Counted from the stretch's first letter, positions 1 to 9,273 are shown. The stretch: DNA of 64,000 nucleotides from Palsa-892 sp035556215 (GCA_035556215.1 DATMFI010000027.1:124001-188000), one strand, 5' to 3'. The notes: a model not told the origin generated them from the letters alone. Numbers and translations are program-made.

Positions 1-152
1 ATTTTTTACTTTGGCAGGCGGCCTACGCGGAATTTGTCTTCTTGCCGATTAACTGGCCGGATTTCGATTGCAACGCACTTGAACAAGCGATCGACGAATA
101 TCGTCGACGTGAGCGACGTTTCGGTGGAGTAACCGCTCAGGCAGGCGGATAA
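1..152 (+). CDS. uppS: Undecaprenyl diphosphate synthase, C-terminal fragment (cut by window edge)
   Basis: Reading in frame from base 3 gives about 49 residues ending at TAA 150-152. They contain WQAAYAEFVF, WPDF and an EYRRRERRFGG tail, the classic C-terminus of cis-prenyl transferases of the UppS family, including the RxxR-type pyrophosphate-binding region. The enzyme condenses isopentenyl diphosphate units into the C55 lipid carrier for peptidoglycan and LPS. Nine bases separate it from cdsA, as in the usual uppS-cdsA-dxr-rseP-bamA operon. The start and catalytic Asp lie outside the window. Confidence 0.9.
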   Translation, partial: FLLWQAAYAEFVFLPINWPDFDCNALEQAIDEYRRRERRFGGVTAQAGG

Positions 153-161
153 GGGCCTATT

Positions 162-824
162 GTGAGCGAATTACATCTCCGAATTTATTCTTCGGTTGTC
201 CTCGGCGTCCTGGCGCTTTCCGTCACCTGGATCGGCGGCCCATTTTATTTTCTCCTGTGGCTGGCGGCTGCCGTATTGATTTTATGGGAATGGGCGAAGA
301 TCAGCCGCTTCAATCCGCTCTGGCTTATCGCCGGTGTTGCCTATGCGGGAATTTTTCTCGCCGCGATGGTGCTGCTTCGCAACTCGCCTTCCGGCCGGGC
401 AGCGATATTCTGGCTATTCGGGTCGATCTGGGCGGCGGATAGCGCGGCTTATTTCGGCGGACGCTTGATCGGCGGTCCGAAGCTTTGGCCGGCGGTGAGC
501 CCCGGTAAAACGTGGGCCGGTGCGATTACGGGAACAGCTGCTGGCATCGCTGCTGGATTGGTGGTGCTTGTGGCGGAAGGAATTACCTTTAGCTTTATGC
601 ATCTTGTTATCGGTCTTCTGACGGTCATTGCTGCGCAGCTTGGCGATCTCTTTGAATCCGCAATCAAGCGCCGTTTCGCTGTGAAGGACTCAGGCTGGAT
701 TATTCCTGGTCACGGTGGCGTGATGGACCGGTGTGACTCGCTCGTCGCCGCTTCGGCAATTGCGCTGTTGCTCGGTGCAATTCGGATGGCGCAGGCGCCC
801 GCACAAGGGCTGCTCGTATGGTGA
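162..824 (+). CDS. cdsA: Phosphatidate cytidylyltransferase
   Basis: Makes CDP-diacylglycerol from phosphatidic acid and CTP at the inner membrane, the branch point to all phospholipids. The protein has 220 residues, is strongly hydrophobic with several membrane segments, and carries the family signature between S166 and D192 (SAIKRR, then HGGVMDRCD). It is shorter than the roughly 270-285 residues usual for the family; the missing part is N-terminal, so a more upstream start inside uppS cannot be fully excluded, but GTG 162 is the first sensible start after the uppS stop. The stop overlaps the dxr start by 7 bases, which suggests translational coupling. Confidence 0.93.
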   Translation: MSELHLRIYSSVVLGVLALSVTWIGGPFYFLLWLAAAVLILWEWAKISRFNPLWLIAGVAYAGIFLAAMVLLRNSPSGRAAIFWLFGSIWAADSAAYFGGRLIGGPKLWPAVSPGKTWAGAITGTAAGIAAGLVVLVAEGITFSFMHLVIGLLTVIAAQLGDLFESAIKRRFAVKDSGWIIPGHGGVMDRCDSLVAASAIALLLGAIRMAQAPAQGLLVW

Positions 825-2017
825 ACCGGGAACCCGGAAAGAAAGTTTCGATTAGCGTTCTTGGCGCCACGGGATCGGTTGGCAAAAGCACGCTCGATCT
901 CATCGCCGCCAATCCTGAACGCTATGAAGTTGTTGCGCTGACGGCAAAACGCGGCGCGAAAGAATTGGCGCGGCTTGCGCGCGCTTCGGGAGCGCAATTC
1001 GCTGTCGTTGCGGAGCCGGATAGTTTCGATGCGTTGCGCCGCGAACTCGAAGGTTCAGGCGTGACCGCGGCCGCTGGCCGTGACGGCATGCTGGAAGCCG
1101 CACGGCGGCCGGCGGACGTCATCGTCGCGGCGATTTCCGGCGCCGCCGGTCTTGAACCGACGCTCGCGGCGCTAACAAAAAATCGTTGCGTGGCTGTCGC
1201 GAACAAGGAGTGTCTGGTTTCCGCCGGCAGCTTGTTCATGCGTGCCGCGCGCGAAAGCGGCGCGACGATTTTGCCGGTCGACTCCGAGCACAATGCAATC
1301 TTCCAGGCGCTGATGGCGGGACCGAAAGAATCGGTTGAGAAGGTGACGATCACCGGCTCGGGCGGGCCGTTCCGCACGCGTCCGGCGGCGACGTTCGCAA
1401 GCATCACGCCCGAGGAAGCGTTGCGTCACCCGACCTGGTCGATGGGTGCGAAGATCACTATCGATTCCGCGACACTGATGAATAAAGGACTCGAACTGAT
1501 CGAGGCGCATCATCTGTTCGATCTCGCACCGAAGAACCTCGATGTTGTCATTCACCCGCAATCCGTGGTGCATGCGCTTGTCGAATATCGGGACGGCGCG
1601 GTGTTGGCGGCCTTGTCGATGCCGGACATGCGGATTCCGCTGGCCTGCTGTCTCGGCTGGCCTTCCCGGCCGGCCTGGGCCGCGCCTCGGCTCGACCTTG
1701 CCAAAATAGCGAACCTCAGTTTCGAGGCGCCGGATCGGAACCGGTTCCCGGCGCTCCAGCTTGCCTGTGAGGCGCTTGAAGCGGGCGGAGCGGCTCCGAC
1801 GGTGCTCAATGCGGCAAATGAGGTCGCCGTCGAGGCGTTTCTTGCCCGCCAAATCGGTTTTAATGATATTCCTCGCCTTGTCCGGGATACCCTGGCCCAG
1901 GCTGTCTCGGAAAGCTTAACGGAGCCGGTTTCGGCCGAACAGGCGATCGCCGTTGACCATATTGGCAGAAGTATAGCCCGGACCCTCTTGCCCCAATTTG
2001 CCGCAAAGGCATCCTAG
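818..2017 (+). CDS. dxr: 1-deoxy-D-xylulose 5-phosphate reductoisomerase
   Basis: Second step of the MEP isoprenoid pathway: DXP to 2-C-methyl-D-erythritol 4-phosphate with NADPH, in the cytoplasm. The 399-residue protein has the nucleotide-binding loop GATGSVGKSTL (16-26), NKECLVSAG (129-137), the metal ligands D155 and E157 in PVDSEHNA, and E226 in LMNKGLE. Length is normal for the family. It starts inside the end of cdsA (ATG 818). The later pathway enzyme IspDF is encoded at 45.3-46.4 kb of this same window. Confidence 0.97.
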   Translation: MVNREPGKKVSISVLGATGSVGKSTLDLIAANPERYEVVALTAKRGAKELARLARASGAQFAVVAEPDSFDALRRELEGSGVTAAAGRDGMLEAARRPADVIVAAISGAAGLEPTLAALTKNRCVAVANKECLVSAGSLFMRAARESGATILPVDSEHNAIFQALMAGPKESVEKVTITGSGGPFRTRPAATFASITPEEALRHPTWSMGAKITIDSATLMNKGLELIEAHHLFDLAPKNLDVVIHPQSVVHALVEYRDGAVLAALSMPDMRIPLACCLGWPSRPAWAAPRLDLAKIANLSFEAPDRNRFPALQLACEALEAGGAAPTVLNAANEVAVEAFLARQIGFNDIPRLVRDTLAQAVSESLTEPVSAEQAIAVDHIGRSIARTLLPQFAAKAS

Positions 2018-2046
2018 GCAGGTAACGATTTGGAAGGTATGCGGCA

Positions 2047-3180
2047 ATGCACGTTCTCTCGAGTGTCGGGTCTTTTGGCGGCTCTTTTTTAAGCTATGCG
2101 CTGCCTTTCCTGTTCGTGCTCACCATCGTGGTTTTCTTTCATGAGCTCGGCCATTTCTGGGTGGCGCGCCGCTGCGGCGTGAAAATCGACGCCTTTTCCA
2201 TCGGCTTCGGGCCGGAACTGTTCGGCTTTTATGATCGCCACGGCACGCGCTGGCGCTTCGCCGCGATCCCGCTTGGTGGCTATGTGCGCTTTTTTGGTGA
2301 TGACAGCGCCGCAAGTACGCCCGACCAGACGGCGCTCTCGCGCATGAATGACGCTGAGCGCAAGCAATCGTTTTTCTACAAACCGGTAGCGCAGCGGGCG
2401 GCGATCGTTGCGGCAGGACCGATTGCCAATTTCATTCTCGCGATTCTGATCTTCGCCGGCATCTTCATGCTCTACGGCAAGCAGGCGACTCCCGCGCGCG
2501 TCGATACGGTTATCGCCGAGAGCGCTGCCGCCAAGGCCGGCCTGCGGAGCGGTGACCTCGTTCTGACGATCGATGGCAAGAAGATCGAGACGTTCACTGA
2601 CATGCAGCGCATTGTCAGCATCAGCCCCGGCCAGACGCTGGAATTCGTGATCGATCGTGACGGCAAACAGCTCGCTCTCAATGCGACGCCCACGCTGGAT
2701 GAGCACAAGGATCGCTTCGGCAACGTGACGCGGGTCGGCCGGCTCGGCATCACGGCACAGATGGGCGCGCCAGTGCGCGTCGGGCCTCTGGCAGCATTGA
2801 GTATGGGAGTTGCCGAAACCTGGTTCGTCGTGGACAGGACGTTCGCCTATATCGGCGGGATTTTCGCGGGACGCGAATCCGCCGACCAGCTTGGAGGCCC
2901 GCTGCGGATCGCCCAGGTGTCGGGACAAGTGGCGTCCATCAGCTTCACCGCCTTGATGCACCTTACGGCCGTGCTTTCGGTGTCCATCGGGCTTCTGAAC
3001 CTGTTTCCGGTTCCGATGCTGGATGGCGGACATCTCATGTTTTATGCCTATGAAGCGCTGCGGGGCCGCCCCTTGAGCGAAAAGGCACAGGAAATGGGGT
3101 TCCGGATCGGCCTAGCGCTGGTGATCATGCTGATGGTCTTCGCCACCTGGAACGATCTGCTGCACTTTGCCTCGCTGTAG
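2047..3180 (+). CDS. rseP: RIP metalloprotease RseP (site-2 protease)
   Basis: Intramembrane zinc protease that cleaves membrane-anchored substrates such as anti-sigma factors and remnant signal peptides. The 377-residue protein has the HELGH zinc motif at 32-36 within the first membrane segment, a PDZ domain around 130-220, and the second active-site motif NLFPVPMLDGGH near 320-330 in a later membrane segment. Length is shorter than the E. coli protein (450) because only one PDZ domain is present, as in alphaproteobacterial MmpA. ATG 2047 is 29 bases after dxr; operon membership is inferred. Confidence 0.95.
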   Translation: MHVLSSVGSFGGSFLSYALPFLFVLTIVVFFHELGHFWVARRCGVKIDAFSIGFGPELFGFYDRHGTRWRFAAIPLGGYVRFFGDDSAASTPDQTALSRMNDAERKQSFFYKPVAQRAAIVAAGPIANFILAILIFAGIFMLYGKQATPARVDTVIAESAAAKAGLRSGDLVLTIDGKKIETFTDMQRIVSISPGQTLEFVIDRDGKQLALNATPTLDEHKDRFGNVTRVGRLGITAQMGAPVRVGPLAALSMGVAETWFVVDRTFAYIGGIFAGRESADQLGGPLRIAQVSGQVASISFTALMHLTAVLSVSIGLLNLFPVPMLDGGHLMFYAYEALRGRPLSEKAQEMGFRIGLALVIMLMVFATWNDLLHFASL

Positions 3181-3254
3181 GCGCCCATGACAGTGGGCAG
3201 TCCGATTCCGACCTAAATTCTGCCGTTCGGATCCGTAACTATTCAGAAACAGGG

Positions 3255-3279
3255 GCCGGGGCGGAGTGCCCCCGGCTTT
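3255..3279 (+). terminator. Possible weak intrinsic terminator after rseP
   Basis: GCCGGGG (3255-3261) pairs with CCCCGGC (3270-3276) around an 8-base loop, followed only by TTTGG. The stem is strong but the U-tract is short, so termination may be partial. It lies 75 bases after the rseP stop and may separate rseP from bamA transcription. Confidence 0.4.
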
Positions 3280-3310
3280 GGAATGGGCTAACAGGGCGAA
3301 ATAGGGCTGG

Positions 3311-3344
3311 TTTTAGGGATTTTGGGGCATGAAAATCCCTAAAA
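3311..3344. promoter_or_regulatory. Perfect 13-bp inverted repeat in the bamA upstream region
   Basis: TTTTAGGGATTTT (3311-3323) and AAAATCCCTAAAA (3332-3344) are exact reverse complements with an 8-base spacer GGGGCATG. The stem is AT-rich and not followed by a T-run on either strand, so an operator or RNA-structure role is more likely than a terminator. It is the main feature of the 305-base gene-free stretch 3181-3485. That stretch also holds the hairpin at 3255-3279 and a CTTGCAA repeat pair at 3360-3377. Confidence 0.55.
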
Positions 3345-3359
3345 AACGAGCAGGGGCGG

Positions 3360-3377
3360 CTTGCAAGTGCTTGCAAA
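3360..3377. repeat. Short CTTGCAA direct repeat near the bamA promoter
   Basis: CTTGCAAG (3360-3367, itself a palindrome) is followed by CTTGCAAA (3370-3377). A TAATAC box at 3398-3403 could be a -10 element, but the distance from the nearest TTGCAA (21 bases) is too long for a standard promoter, so the promoter assignment is open. Confidence 0.3.
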
Positions 3378-3485
3378 ATCTTTACAAGTTTTCTGGGTAA
3401 TACGAATCCGGGTACCAGGGTATTCGGAAGCGGCGGGTATTGTTTGCGCAACATCGCCAAGTGGGGACGGCAGGTAGCGTATCGC

Positions 3486-5984
3486 ATGAAAATTATGGTC
3501 CGTGTCTTGGGGAGACTTGCGATCCTGGCGGTTCTGGCTTTCGCTGGAACAGCGAGCGTTACCGCATACTCGGTCGTCACCGCGGCTGTCGCGAACGCCC
3601 AGACTGTCAGCTCCATCGTCGTTCAAGGTAACCGGCGCGTCGATAGCGATGCCATTCGCAGCTATCTGCAGATCCGGCCGGGCGAGCGGGTCGATCCCCT
3701 CAAAATCGACGACGGCCTGAAGGCGCTGTATGCGACCGGGCTGTTCCAGGACGTAAAAATCAACATGGCCGGCGGCGGGCGCCTGGTCGTGTCGGTCGTT
3801 GAAAACACCGTTCTCAATCGCGTTGTTTTCGAGGGCAACAAAAAGATCAAGGACGAAACGCTCGCCAGCGAAATTCAATCGAAAGCGCGCGGGCCGCTTA
3901 ACACCGCCATCGTGCAATCCGACGTTCAGCGGATCATCGAGGTATATCGCCGCGGCGGCCGTTACGACGTGAGAGTCGACCCGAAGATTATCGAGCGTTC
4001 CAACGGCCGCAGCGATCTGATCTTCGAGATCAACGAAGGCGACAAGACGACGATCAGCAAGATCACGTTCGTCGGTAACAAGGCGTTCTCCGACTATAAG
4101 TTGCGCGACGTGATGTCGACGACGGAGAAGACGTGGCTGAGCTGGATCAAGAACACTGACGTCTATGATCCGGACCGCGTGAGCGCCGACCAGGAAGCGC
4201 TGCGCCGTTTCTACCTCAAGAATGGCTACGCGGACTTCCGCATTGTCTCCGCCAATGTCGATCTCGATCGCAGCCGGGGCGGCTTCGTCATCACCATCAC
4301 GGTTGACGAGGGGCAGCAGTACCGCACGGGCACCGTTGACCTGGTGTCGAACGTGCGTGACCTCGACGGCGCGACGTTGCGCGGCTTCGTCCGCACGACG
4401 CCGGGCGATGTTTACAACGCCGAAATGGTCGAGAAGTCGATCGAAAACATCACGATGGAGCTCGCCAAGCGCGGCTATGCTTTTGCGCAAGTGCGGCCGC
4501 GCGGCGACCGCAACTTCGAGACTCACCGGATCAACATCGTCTATACGATCGAGCAGGGCTCGCGTGTTTACATCGAACGCATCAACATCGTCGGTAACAC
4601 GCGCACGCGCGATTACGTCATCCGCCGCGAGTTCGATGTCTATGAAGGCGATCCGTACAATCACGCGCTGATCAACCGCGCCGAACGCCGCCTGAAGAAC
4701 CTCGGTTACTTCAAGGATGTCAGGATCACGACGGAGCCGGGTTCCGCGCCCGACCGCGTCATCGTGAACGTCAACGTGCAGGATAACCTCACCGGCGAAT
4801 TCTCGATTTCCGGCGGTTATTCGACCGCGGCCGGCCTGATGGGCGAGGTCGCCATCGGCGAGCGAAACTTCCTCGGACGGGGCCAGTATGTCCGCGCCTC
4901 GGTTGGCTACGGCCAGTATCAGCGCGGCGTCGAGCTTTCGTTCTCCGATCCGTATCTTCTGGGCAACCGTATCGGCGGCGGCATCAATCTGTTCGCCAAG
5001 GAGCAGCTGCCTAACGACTTCCAGAGCTATAGCGTTTCGACATATGGCGGTTCGCTGAAGGCCTCGCTACCGCTCAGCGAAGAAGCGTCGCTTGGCCTGC
5101 GCTATTCGCTGTTCCAGCGCGATCTCGATGTTTCGAAGAAGTACAAGGATGGCTGCCGGACACTCGCTGGCAACGTTGTCTTCCCGGCAAACTGCGATAC
5201 TAATCCTAATTATCTTGGGCCAGGTCTTGGTGCGGGCAATCCTGCCGAAGTTTCAAGCGCGATCAAGCAGGCGCTGGGCACCACGCTCACCTCGTCGGTT
5301 GGCTACACGCTTGCGTGGAATTCGCTCGACAACAACAAAGACCCGACGATGGGCAATTATGTCAGCTTCTCGCAGGACTTCGCGGGCGTTGGCGGTGACG
5401 TGAATTATCTGCGCAGCTCGATCGAGGCACGCACCTACAAGCCATTGTGGGGCGATGTGGTCGGCATGTTGAAGGGTACGGCGGGGTACATCACGCCGAC
5501 CGGCGGCAAGCAGCTCAATATTCTCGACGGCTTCTTTAAAGGCCCCGAGCTGGTTCGCGGCTTCGAACCGGCCGGTATCGGCCCGCGTGACCTTGGCTCG
5601 AATTTCAAGGATGCGTTGGGCGGTTCGCAATACTGGAGCGCGACAGCCGAATTGCAGTTCCCGCTCAGCTTCCTGCCGAAGGATCTTGGCCTGAAGGCTG
5701 CGATCTTCGCGGATGCGGGTTCGCTGTGGGGCTATAAGGGCGATACCAATCTGACTCAGTTTGGTACGCCGTATAACGGTAATTGCCCAAGCGGAACCAA
5801 CAAGACCTCTGGCCCGTCCTCAATCTGCGTTGCCGACGACAACACGATCCGCTCTTCGGCCGGCGTCAGCTTGATCTGGTCGTCACCGTTCGGGCCGATC
5901 CGCTTCGACTTCGCGCAGGCGATCAGCAAGGCGTCTTACGACAAGACCCAGTTCTTCCGCTTCACCGGCGGCACGCAATTCTAG
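3486..5984 (+). CDS. bamA: Outer membrane protein assembly factor BamA
   Basis: Core of the BAM machine that inserts beta-barrel proteins into the outer membrane. From ATG 3486 the protein is 832 residues: a signal peptide with probable cleavage after VANA before QTVSS, five POTRA repeats (each with a VEGNKKI- or GNTRTRD-like strand), and a C-terminal 16-strand Omp85 barrel ending in aromatic Phe (FRFTGGTQF), the outer-membrane barrel signature. A TTG at 3444 would add 14 residues; ATG 3486 is preferred because it begins just before the basic and hydrophobic signal-peptide region. The usual skp/ompH gene between bamA and lpxD is absent here. Confidence 0.96.
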   Translation: MKIMVRVLGRLAILAVLAFAGTASVTAYSVVTAAVANAQTVSSIVVQGNRRVDSDAIRSYLQIRPGERVDPLKIDDGLKALYATGLFQDVKINMAGGGRLVVSVVENTVLNRVVFEGNKKIKDETLASEIQSKARGPLNTAIVQSDVQRIIEVYRRGGRYDVRVDPKIIERSNGRSDLIFEINEGDKTTISKITFVGNKAFSDYKLRDVMSTTEKTWLSWIKNTDVYDPDRVSADQEALRRFYLKNGYADFRIVSANVDLDRSRGGFVITITVDEGQQYRTGTVDLVSNVRDLDGATLRGFVRTTPGDVYNAEMVEKSIENITMELAKRGYAFAQVRPRGDRNFETHRINIVYTIEQGSRVYIERINIVGNTRTRDYVIRREFDVYEGDPYNHALINRAERRLKNLGYFKDVRITTEPGSAPDRVIVNVNVQDNLTGEFSISGGYSTAAGLMGEVAIGERNFLGRGQYVRASVGYGQYQRGVELSFSDPYLLGNRIGGGINLFAKEQLPNDFQSYSVSTYGGSLKASLPLSEEASLGLRYSLFQRDLDVSKKYKDGCRTLAGNVVFPANCDTNPNYLGPGLGAGNPAEVSSAIKQALGTTLTSSVGYTLAWNSLDNNKDPTMGNYVSFSQDFAGVGGDVNYLRSSIEARTYKPLWGDVVGMLKGTAGYITPTGGKQLNILDGFFKGPELVRGFEPAGIGPRDLGSNFKDALGGSQYWSATAELQFPLSFLPKDLGLKAAIFADAGSLWGYKGDTNLTQFGTPYNGNCPSGTNKTSGPSSICVADDNTIRSSAGVSLIWSSPFGPIRFDFAQAISKASYDKTQFFRFTGGTQF

Positions 5985-6032
5985 CGTCTTCCAACGATTG
6001 GCGATCGCGCAACCAGCGCGATCGAAACAGCG

Positions 6033-7100
6033 ATGACTGAGCCGCGTTTTTTCCATCCACGCGCGCCGCTTACGGTCGGCGACATCGCGAAACTGACGGG
6101 CGCCGAAGTCGCGGCCGACGCCCCGCTTACGCGCAAGGTCGCGGGGATCGGGCCGCTCGATCTCGCAGGTCCGAAGGATCTCACTTTTTTCGATAACGCG
6201 AAATTCCGTGACGAGTTCGCCGCGACGGATGCCGGCGCCTGCTTCACGCGCGCGGAGCTTGCTGCCGATGCGCCGAAGCGGCTTGCGCTCCTAATCGTCA
6301 AGGAGCCGTACCGAGCCTACGTCACCGTGGCGCGTGCACTTTTTCAGGATGATTTGAAGCCGGCAGGTTTATTCGGCGGCAAGGGGATTGCCTCCGGCGC
6401 GTCGGTTCATCCAGACGCGCGCCTTGAGGATGGCGTCATCGCCGATCCGGGCGCGGTCATCGGGCCGCGAGCGGAAATCGGGGCGGGTACGCTGATCGGC
6501 GCCAATGCTGTTATCGGCGCGGACGTCCGTATCGGGCGGAACTGCGTGATCGGCGCAAACTCGACAATTCAGTATTCGCTGATTGGCGATCGGGTCGTTA
6601 TCCATCCGGGCGTTCATATCGGCCAGGATGGGTTTGGTTACCTGGGCGGCAAGGGCGGCCACCTCAAGGTGCCGCAGACAGGCCGTGTGATCATTCAGGA
6701 CGATGTCGAGATCGGTTCCGGAACAACGATTGACCGCGGCGCGCATCGCGACACGATGATCGGCGAAGGGACGAAAATCGATAACCTCGTCCAGATCGCC
6801 CATAATGTCTCGATCGGGCGTCATTGCGTGATTGTCGCTCATACCGGAATCTCGGGAAGCTGCACGCTCGGCGATTATGTTGTGCTGGGAGGCAACGTCG
6901 GGCTCGTCGATCACATCACGATCGGTGATGGGGCTCAGCTTGCCGCCCGCAGCGGGGTAATGCATGACGTGCCGGCAGGCGAGGTATGGGGCGGCGCCCC
7001 GGCTGTACCGATCCGGCAGTTTTTGCGGCAGGCTGCCGTCATCAGGAAATTGGCGGAAAGCAAACCGCAAAAAAATAATGGCACTGACAACGCGAAGTGA
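6033..7100 (+). CDS. lpxD: UDP-3-O-(3-hydroxyacyl)glucosamine N-acyltransferase
   Basis: Third step of lipid A synthesis: adds a 3-hydroxyacyl chain from ACP to the 2-amino group of UDP-3-O-acylglucosamine. The 355-residue protein has the LpxD N-terminal uridine-binding domain (about 1-105), then left-handed beta-helix hexapeptide repeats (about 118-310) with the catalytic His at 257 in IAHNVSIG, and a C-terminal helix. It lies 48 bases downstream of bamA. Its TGA overlaps an in-frame GTG upstream of fabZ. Confidence 0.97.
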   Translation: MTEPRFFHPRAPLTVGDIAKLTGAEVAADAPLTRKVAGIGPLDLAGPKDLTFFDNAKFRDEFAATDAGACFTRAELAADAPKRLALLIVKEPYRAYVTVARALFQDDLKPAGLFGGKGIASGASVHPDARLEDGVIADPGAVIGPRAEIGAGTLIGANAVIGADVRIGRNCVIGANSTIQYSLIGDRVVIHPGVHIGQDGFGYLGGKGGHLKVPQTGRVIIQDDVEIGSGTTIDRGAHRDTMIGEGTKIDNLVQIAHNVSIGRHCVIVAHTGISGSCTLGDYVVLGGNVGLVDHITIGDGAQLAARSGVMHDVPAGEVWGGAPAVPIRQFLRQAAVIRKLAESKPQKNNGTDNAK

Positions 7101-7105
7101 ACGAG

Positions 7106-7564
7106 ATGGATCAGGCGCAGTCACACACATCGCTCGAAATCCAGGATATCGTTCGGCTCCTGCCGCATCGCTATCCGTTTTTGCTGGTCGATCGGATCAT
7201 AGAGATCGACGGCGACAACTCGTGCATCGGCATCAAGAACGTCACGATCAACGAGCCTTTCTTTCCGGGTCATTTTCCTGCTCGGCCGGTGATGCCCGGC
7301 GTGCTGTTGATTGAAGGCATGGCGCAGACGGCGGGTGCGATCTGCGCGCTCTCGCGCGGGTTCGATAAGGCGCCGAAATCCGTGCTGTTTCTCACCGTGG
7401 ACAAGGCGAAATTCCGCCGCCCGGTCGTTCCGGGCGATGTCGTCGAATATCGAATGAACAAACTGAAACAGAAACGCACGATGTGGTGGTTCCGCGGCGA
7501 AGCCATGGTCAAAGGCGAACTTGCCTGCGAAGCCGAGCTTGGCGCGATGATCGTCGACGAGTAA
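7106..7564 (+). CDS. fabZ: 3-hydroxyacyl-ACP dehydratase FabZ
   Basis: Dehydrates 3-hydroxyacyl-ACP in fatty acid elongation and competes with LpxA/LpxD for 3-hydroxyacyl-ACP, which explains its place between them. The 152-residue hotdog protein has the active-site His56 in FPGHFP and Glu70 in LLIEGMAQ. A GTG at 7097 that overlaps the lpxD stop would add three residues; ATG 7106 gives the usual family length. No strong ribosome-binding site distinguishes the two. Confidence 0.96.
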   Translation: MDQAQSHTSLEIQDIVRLLPHRYPFLLVDRIIEIDGDNSCIGIKNVTINEPFFPGHFPARPVMPGVLLIEGMAQTAGAICALSRGFDKAPKSVLFLTVDKAKFRRPVVPGDVVEYRMNKLKQKRTMWWFRGEAMVKGELACEAELGAMIVDE

Positions 7565-7567
7565 GCC

Positions 7568-8377
7568 ATGGCAAAAATCGATCCGACCGCTCGCGTTGCC
7601 GATGGTGCGCGCTTGGCCTCCGACGTGGAAATCGGCCCGTTCTGTATCATCGGGCCGAACGTTGAGATTGGCGAAGGCAGCAAGCTGCTGTCGCATGTCA
7701 GCATTTCAGGCCATACCAAGATCGGTGCGCGGGCGACGATCTACCCGTTCGCGTCACTCGGCACGCCGCCGCAGTCGGTGCACTACAAGGGCGAGGCGAG
7801 CCGCCTCATTATCGGCACCGATAACGTGATCCGCGAATCCGTCACCATGAACACCGGCACGGCTGGCGGGCACATGGAAACGGTGGTCGGCGATCGCTGC
7901 ATGTTCATGGCCTATGCACATGTCGGGCACGATTGCATCGTGGGAAATAACGTGACGTTCGCCAACGGCGGCACGCTCGGCGGCCATTGCACGGTCGGCG
8001 ATTTTGTCTTTGTCGGCGGCTATGCGGCGGTTCATCAGTTCGTCAGGATCGGCGAGCGTTGTGTCATCGGCGGCCTTTCGGGCGTCGTGCATGATGTTAT
8101 TCCGTTCGCGGCAGCGCTCGGTCAGCGAGCAGAACTCGCCGGGCTGAATATCGTGGGGCTCAAGCGCAGCGGTCTTTCGCGCCCGCAAATCCACGCCTTA
8201 CGCCATGCCTATCGGATGCTGTTTTCAGGCGGTATCGTACGCGACAATGCCGAGAAGGTTTCGGCTGAGTTCAAGGACGATGCCAACGTGCAGAAGCTGG
8301 TGCAGTTCGTACGCGATTCCGGCAAACGCCGGTTGACCACGCCGCGCGATATGGGTGCGGGCGGAGACGAAGATTAA
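7568..8377 (+). CDS. lpxA: Acyl-ACP--UDP-N-acetylglucosamine O-acyltransferase
   Basis: First step of lipid A synthesis: transfers 3-hydroxyacyl from ACP to the 3-OH of UDP-GlcNAc. The 269-residue protein is a left-handed beta helix of hexapeptide repeats (about 1-185) with the catalytic His at 121 in AHVGHDC and a C-terminal helical domain containing RHAYRMLF. It starts 3 bases after fabZ, and its TAA overlaps the ATG of lpxI by one base. Confidence 0.97.
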   Translation: MAKIDPTARVADGARLASDVEIGPFCIIGPNVEIGEGSKLLSHVSISGHTKIGARATIYPFASLGTPPQSVHYKGEASRLIIGTDNVIRESVTMNTGTAGGHMETVVGDRCMFMAYAHVGHDCIVGNNVTFANGGTLGGHCTVGDFVFVGGYAAVHQFVRIGERCVIGGLSGVVHDVIPFAAALGQRAELAGLNIVGLKRSGLSRPQIHALRHAYRMLFSGGIVRDNAEKVSAEFKDDANVQKLVQFVRDSGKRRLTTPRDMGAGGDED

Positions 8378-9273
8378 TGCCGCCTGCGGCGGCGAATGCC
8401 TCCGCTCCTCCCGCGAATGAAGATCGCGGGCCGCTCGGGATTGTCTGTGGCGCGGGCGATTTCCCGCTGGCGGTCGCCGATGCAGTGACAAAGGCCGGCC
8501 GGCCGGTCGTGCTGATTGGGTTTCATGGCTATGCGACCTCGGCGATCGAACGTTATCCGCACGAATGGACGCATTTTGGCGCATTTGGAAAACTGATCGC
8601 ATTATTGCGCAAGCATAACGCGCGTGAAGTTGTCGCCGTCGGCTCGGTATATCGGCCTCGTCTGAAAGACTTTCGGCTGGACTGGACCACGTTAAAGATC
8701 ATGCCGCGCCTCGCGAAACTCTATCGCGGCGGCGACGATCATCTGCTTTCGGGTGTTGTCGATCTGGTTCACAGTTACGGACTTCACATGGTCAGCGTGG
8801 CTGAAGTCGCGCCGGACATGATGATGCCGGAAGGAATTCTCGGCCGGCACCGGCCTAACCCCGACGATGAAATCGATATTCAATTCGGCCACTCGCTATT
8901 GCGCGCGCTCGGGCCGTTCGACGTGGGACAAGCGGCCGTTGTCGCAGGACGCCGGGTATTGACGATTGAAGGAGCTGAGGGCACCGCAGGCATGATGGCG
9001 CGGCTTGCCGAAATGCGTGGCCAGGGCGTGTTGCGGCTGCCGGAGAAAGCGGGTGTGTTGGTGAAGGCGCCAAAACCCGGTCAGGATCGCCGGATCGACT
9101 TGCCGGCGGTCGGCACGGAAACGGTGGCGCAAGCGGTCAGGGCGGGATTGCGCGGAATTGCGGTTGAAGCAGGGGGCACGATCGTGCCCAATCTCGCCGC
9201 GATGATCCAGGCCGCTGATGCGGCCGGACTTTTTCTGCTCGGCGTGCACGCTGCCGCGGAGCCGCCCCGGTGA
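8377..9273 (+). CDS. lpxI: UDP-2,3-diacylglucosamine pyrophosphatase LpxI
   Basis: Hydrolyses UDP-2,3-diacylglucosamine to lipid X and UMP, the step done by LpxH in gamma- and betaproteobacteria. The 298-residue protein belongs to the LpxI (DUF1009) family: GIVCGAGDFPLAVA near the N-terminus, the conserved VGSVYRPRLKDF segment, GGDDHLLSGVV, and a C-terminal catalytic domain with EGAEGTAGMM, APKPGQDRRIDLP and EAGGTIV. Placement between lpxA and lpxB supports the role. The first 20 residues are an alanine- and proline-rich extension and the true start could lie slightly downstream. Confidence 0.93.
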   Translation: MPPAAANASAPPANEDRGPLGIVCGAGDFPLAVADAVTKAGRPVVLIGFHGYATSAIERYPHEWTHFGAFGKLIALLRKHNAREVVAVGSVYRPRLKDFRLDWTTLKIMPRLAKLYRGGDDHLLSGVVDLVHSYGLHMVSVAEVAPDMMMPEGILGRHRPNPDDEIDIQFGHSLLRALGPFDVGQAAVVAGRRVLTIEGAEGTAGMMARLAEMRGQGVLRLPEKAGVLVKAPKPGQDRRIDLPAVGTETVAQAVRAGLRGIAVEAGGTIVPNLAAMIQAADAAGLFLLGVHAAAEPPR

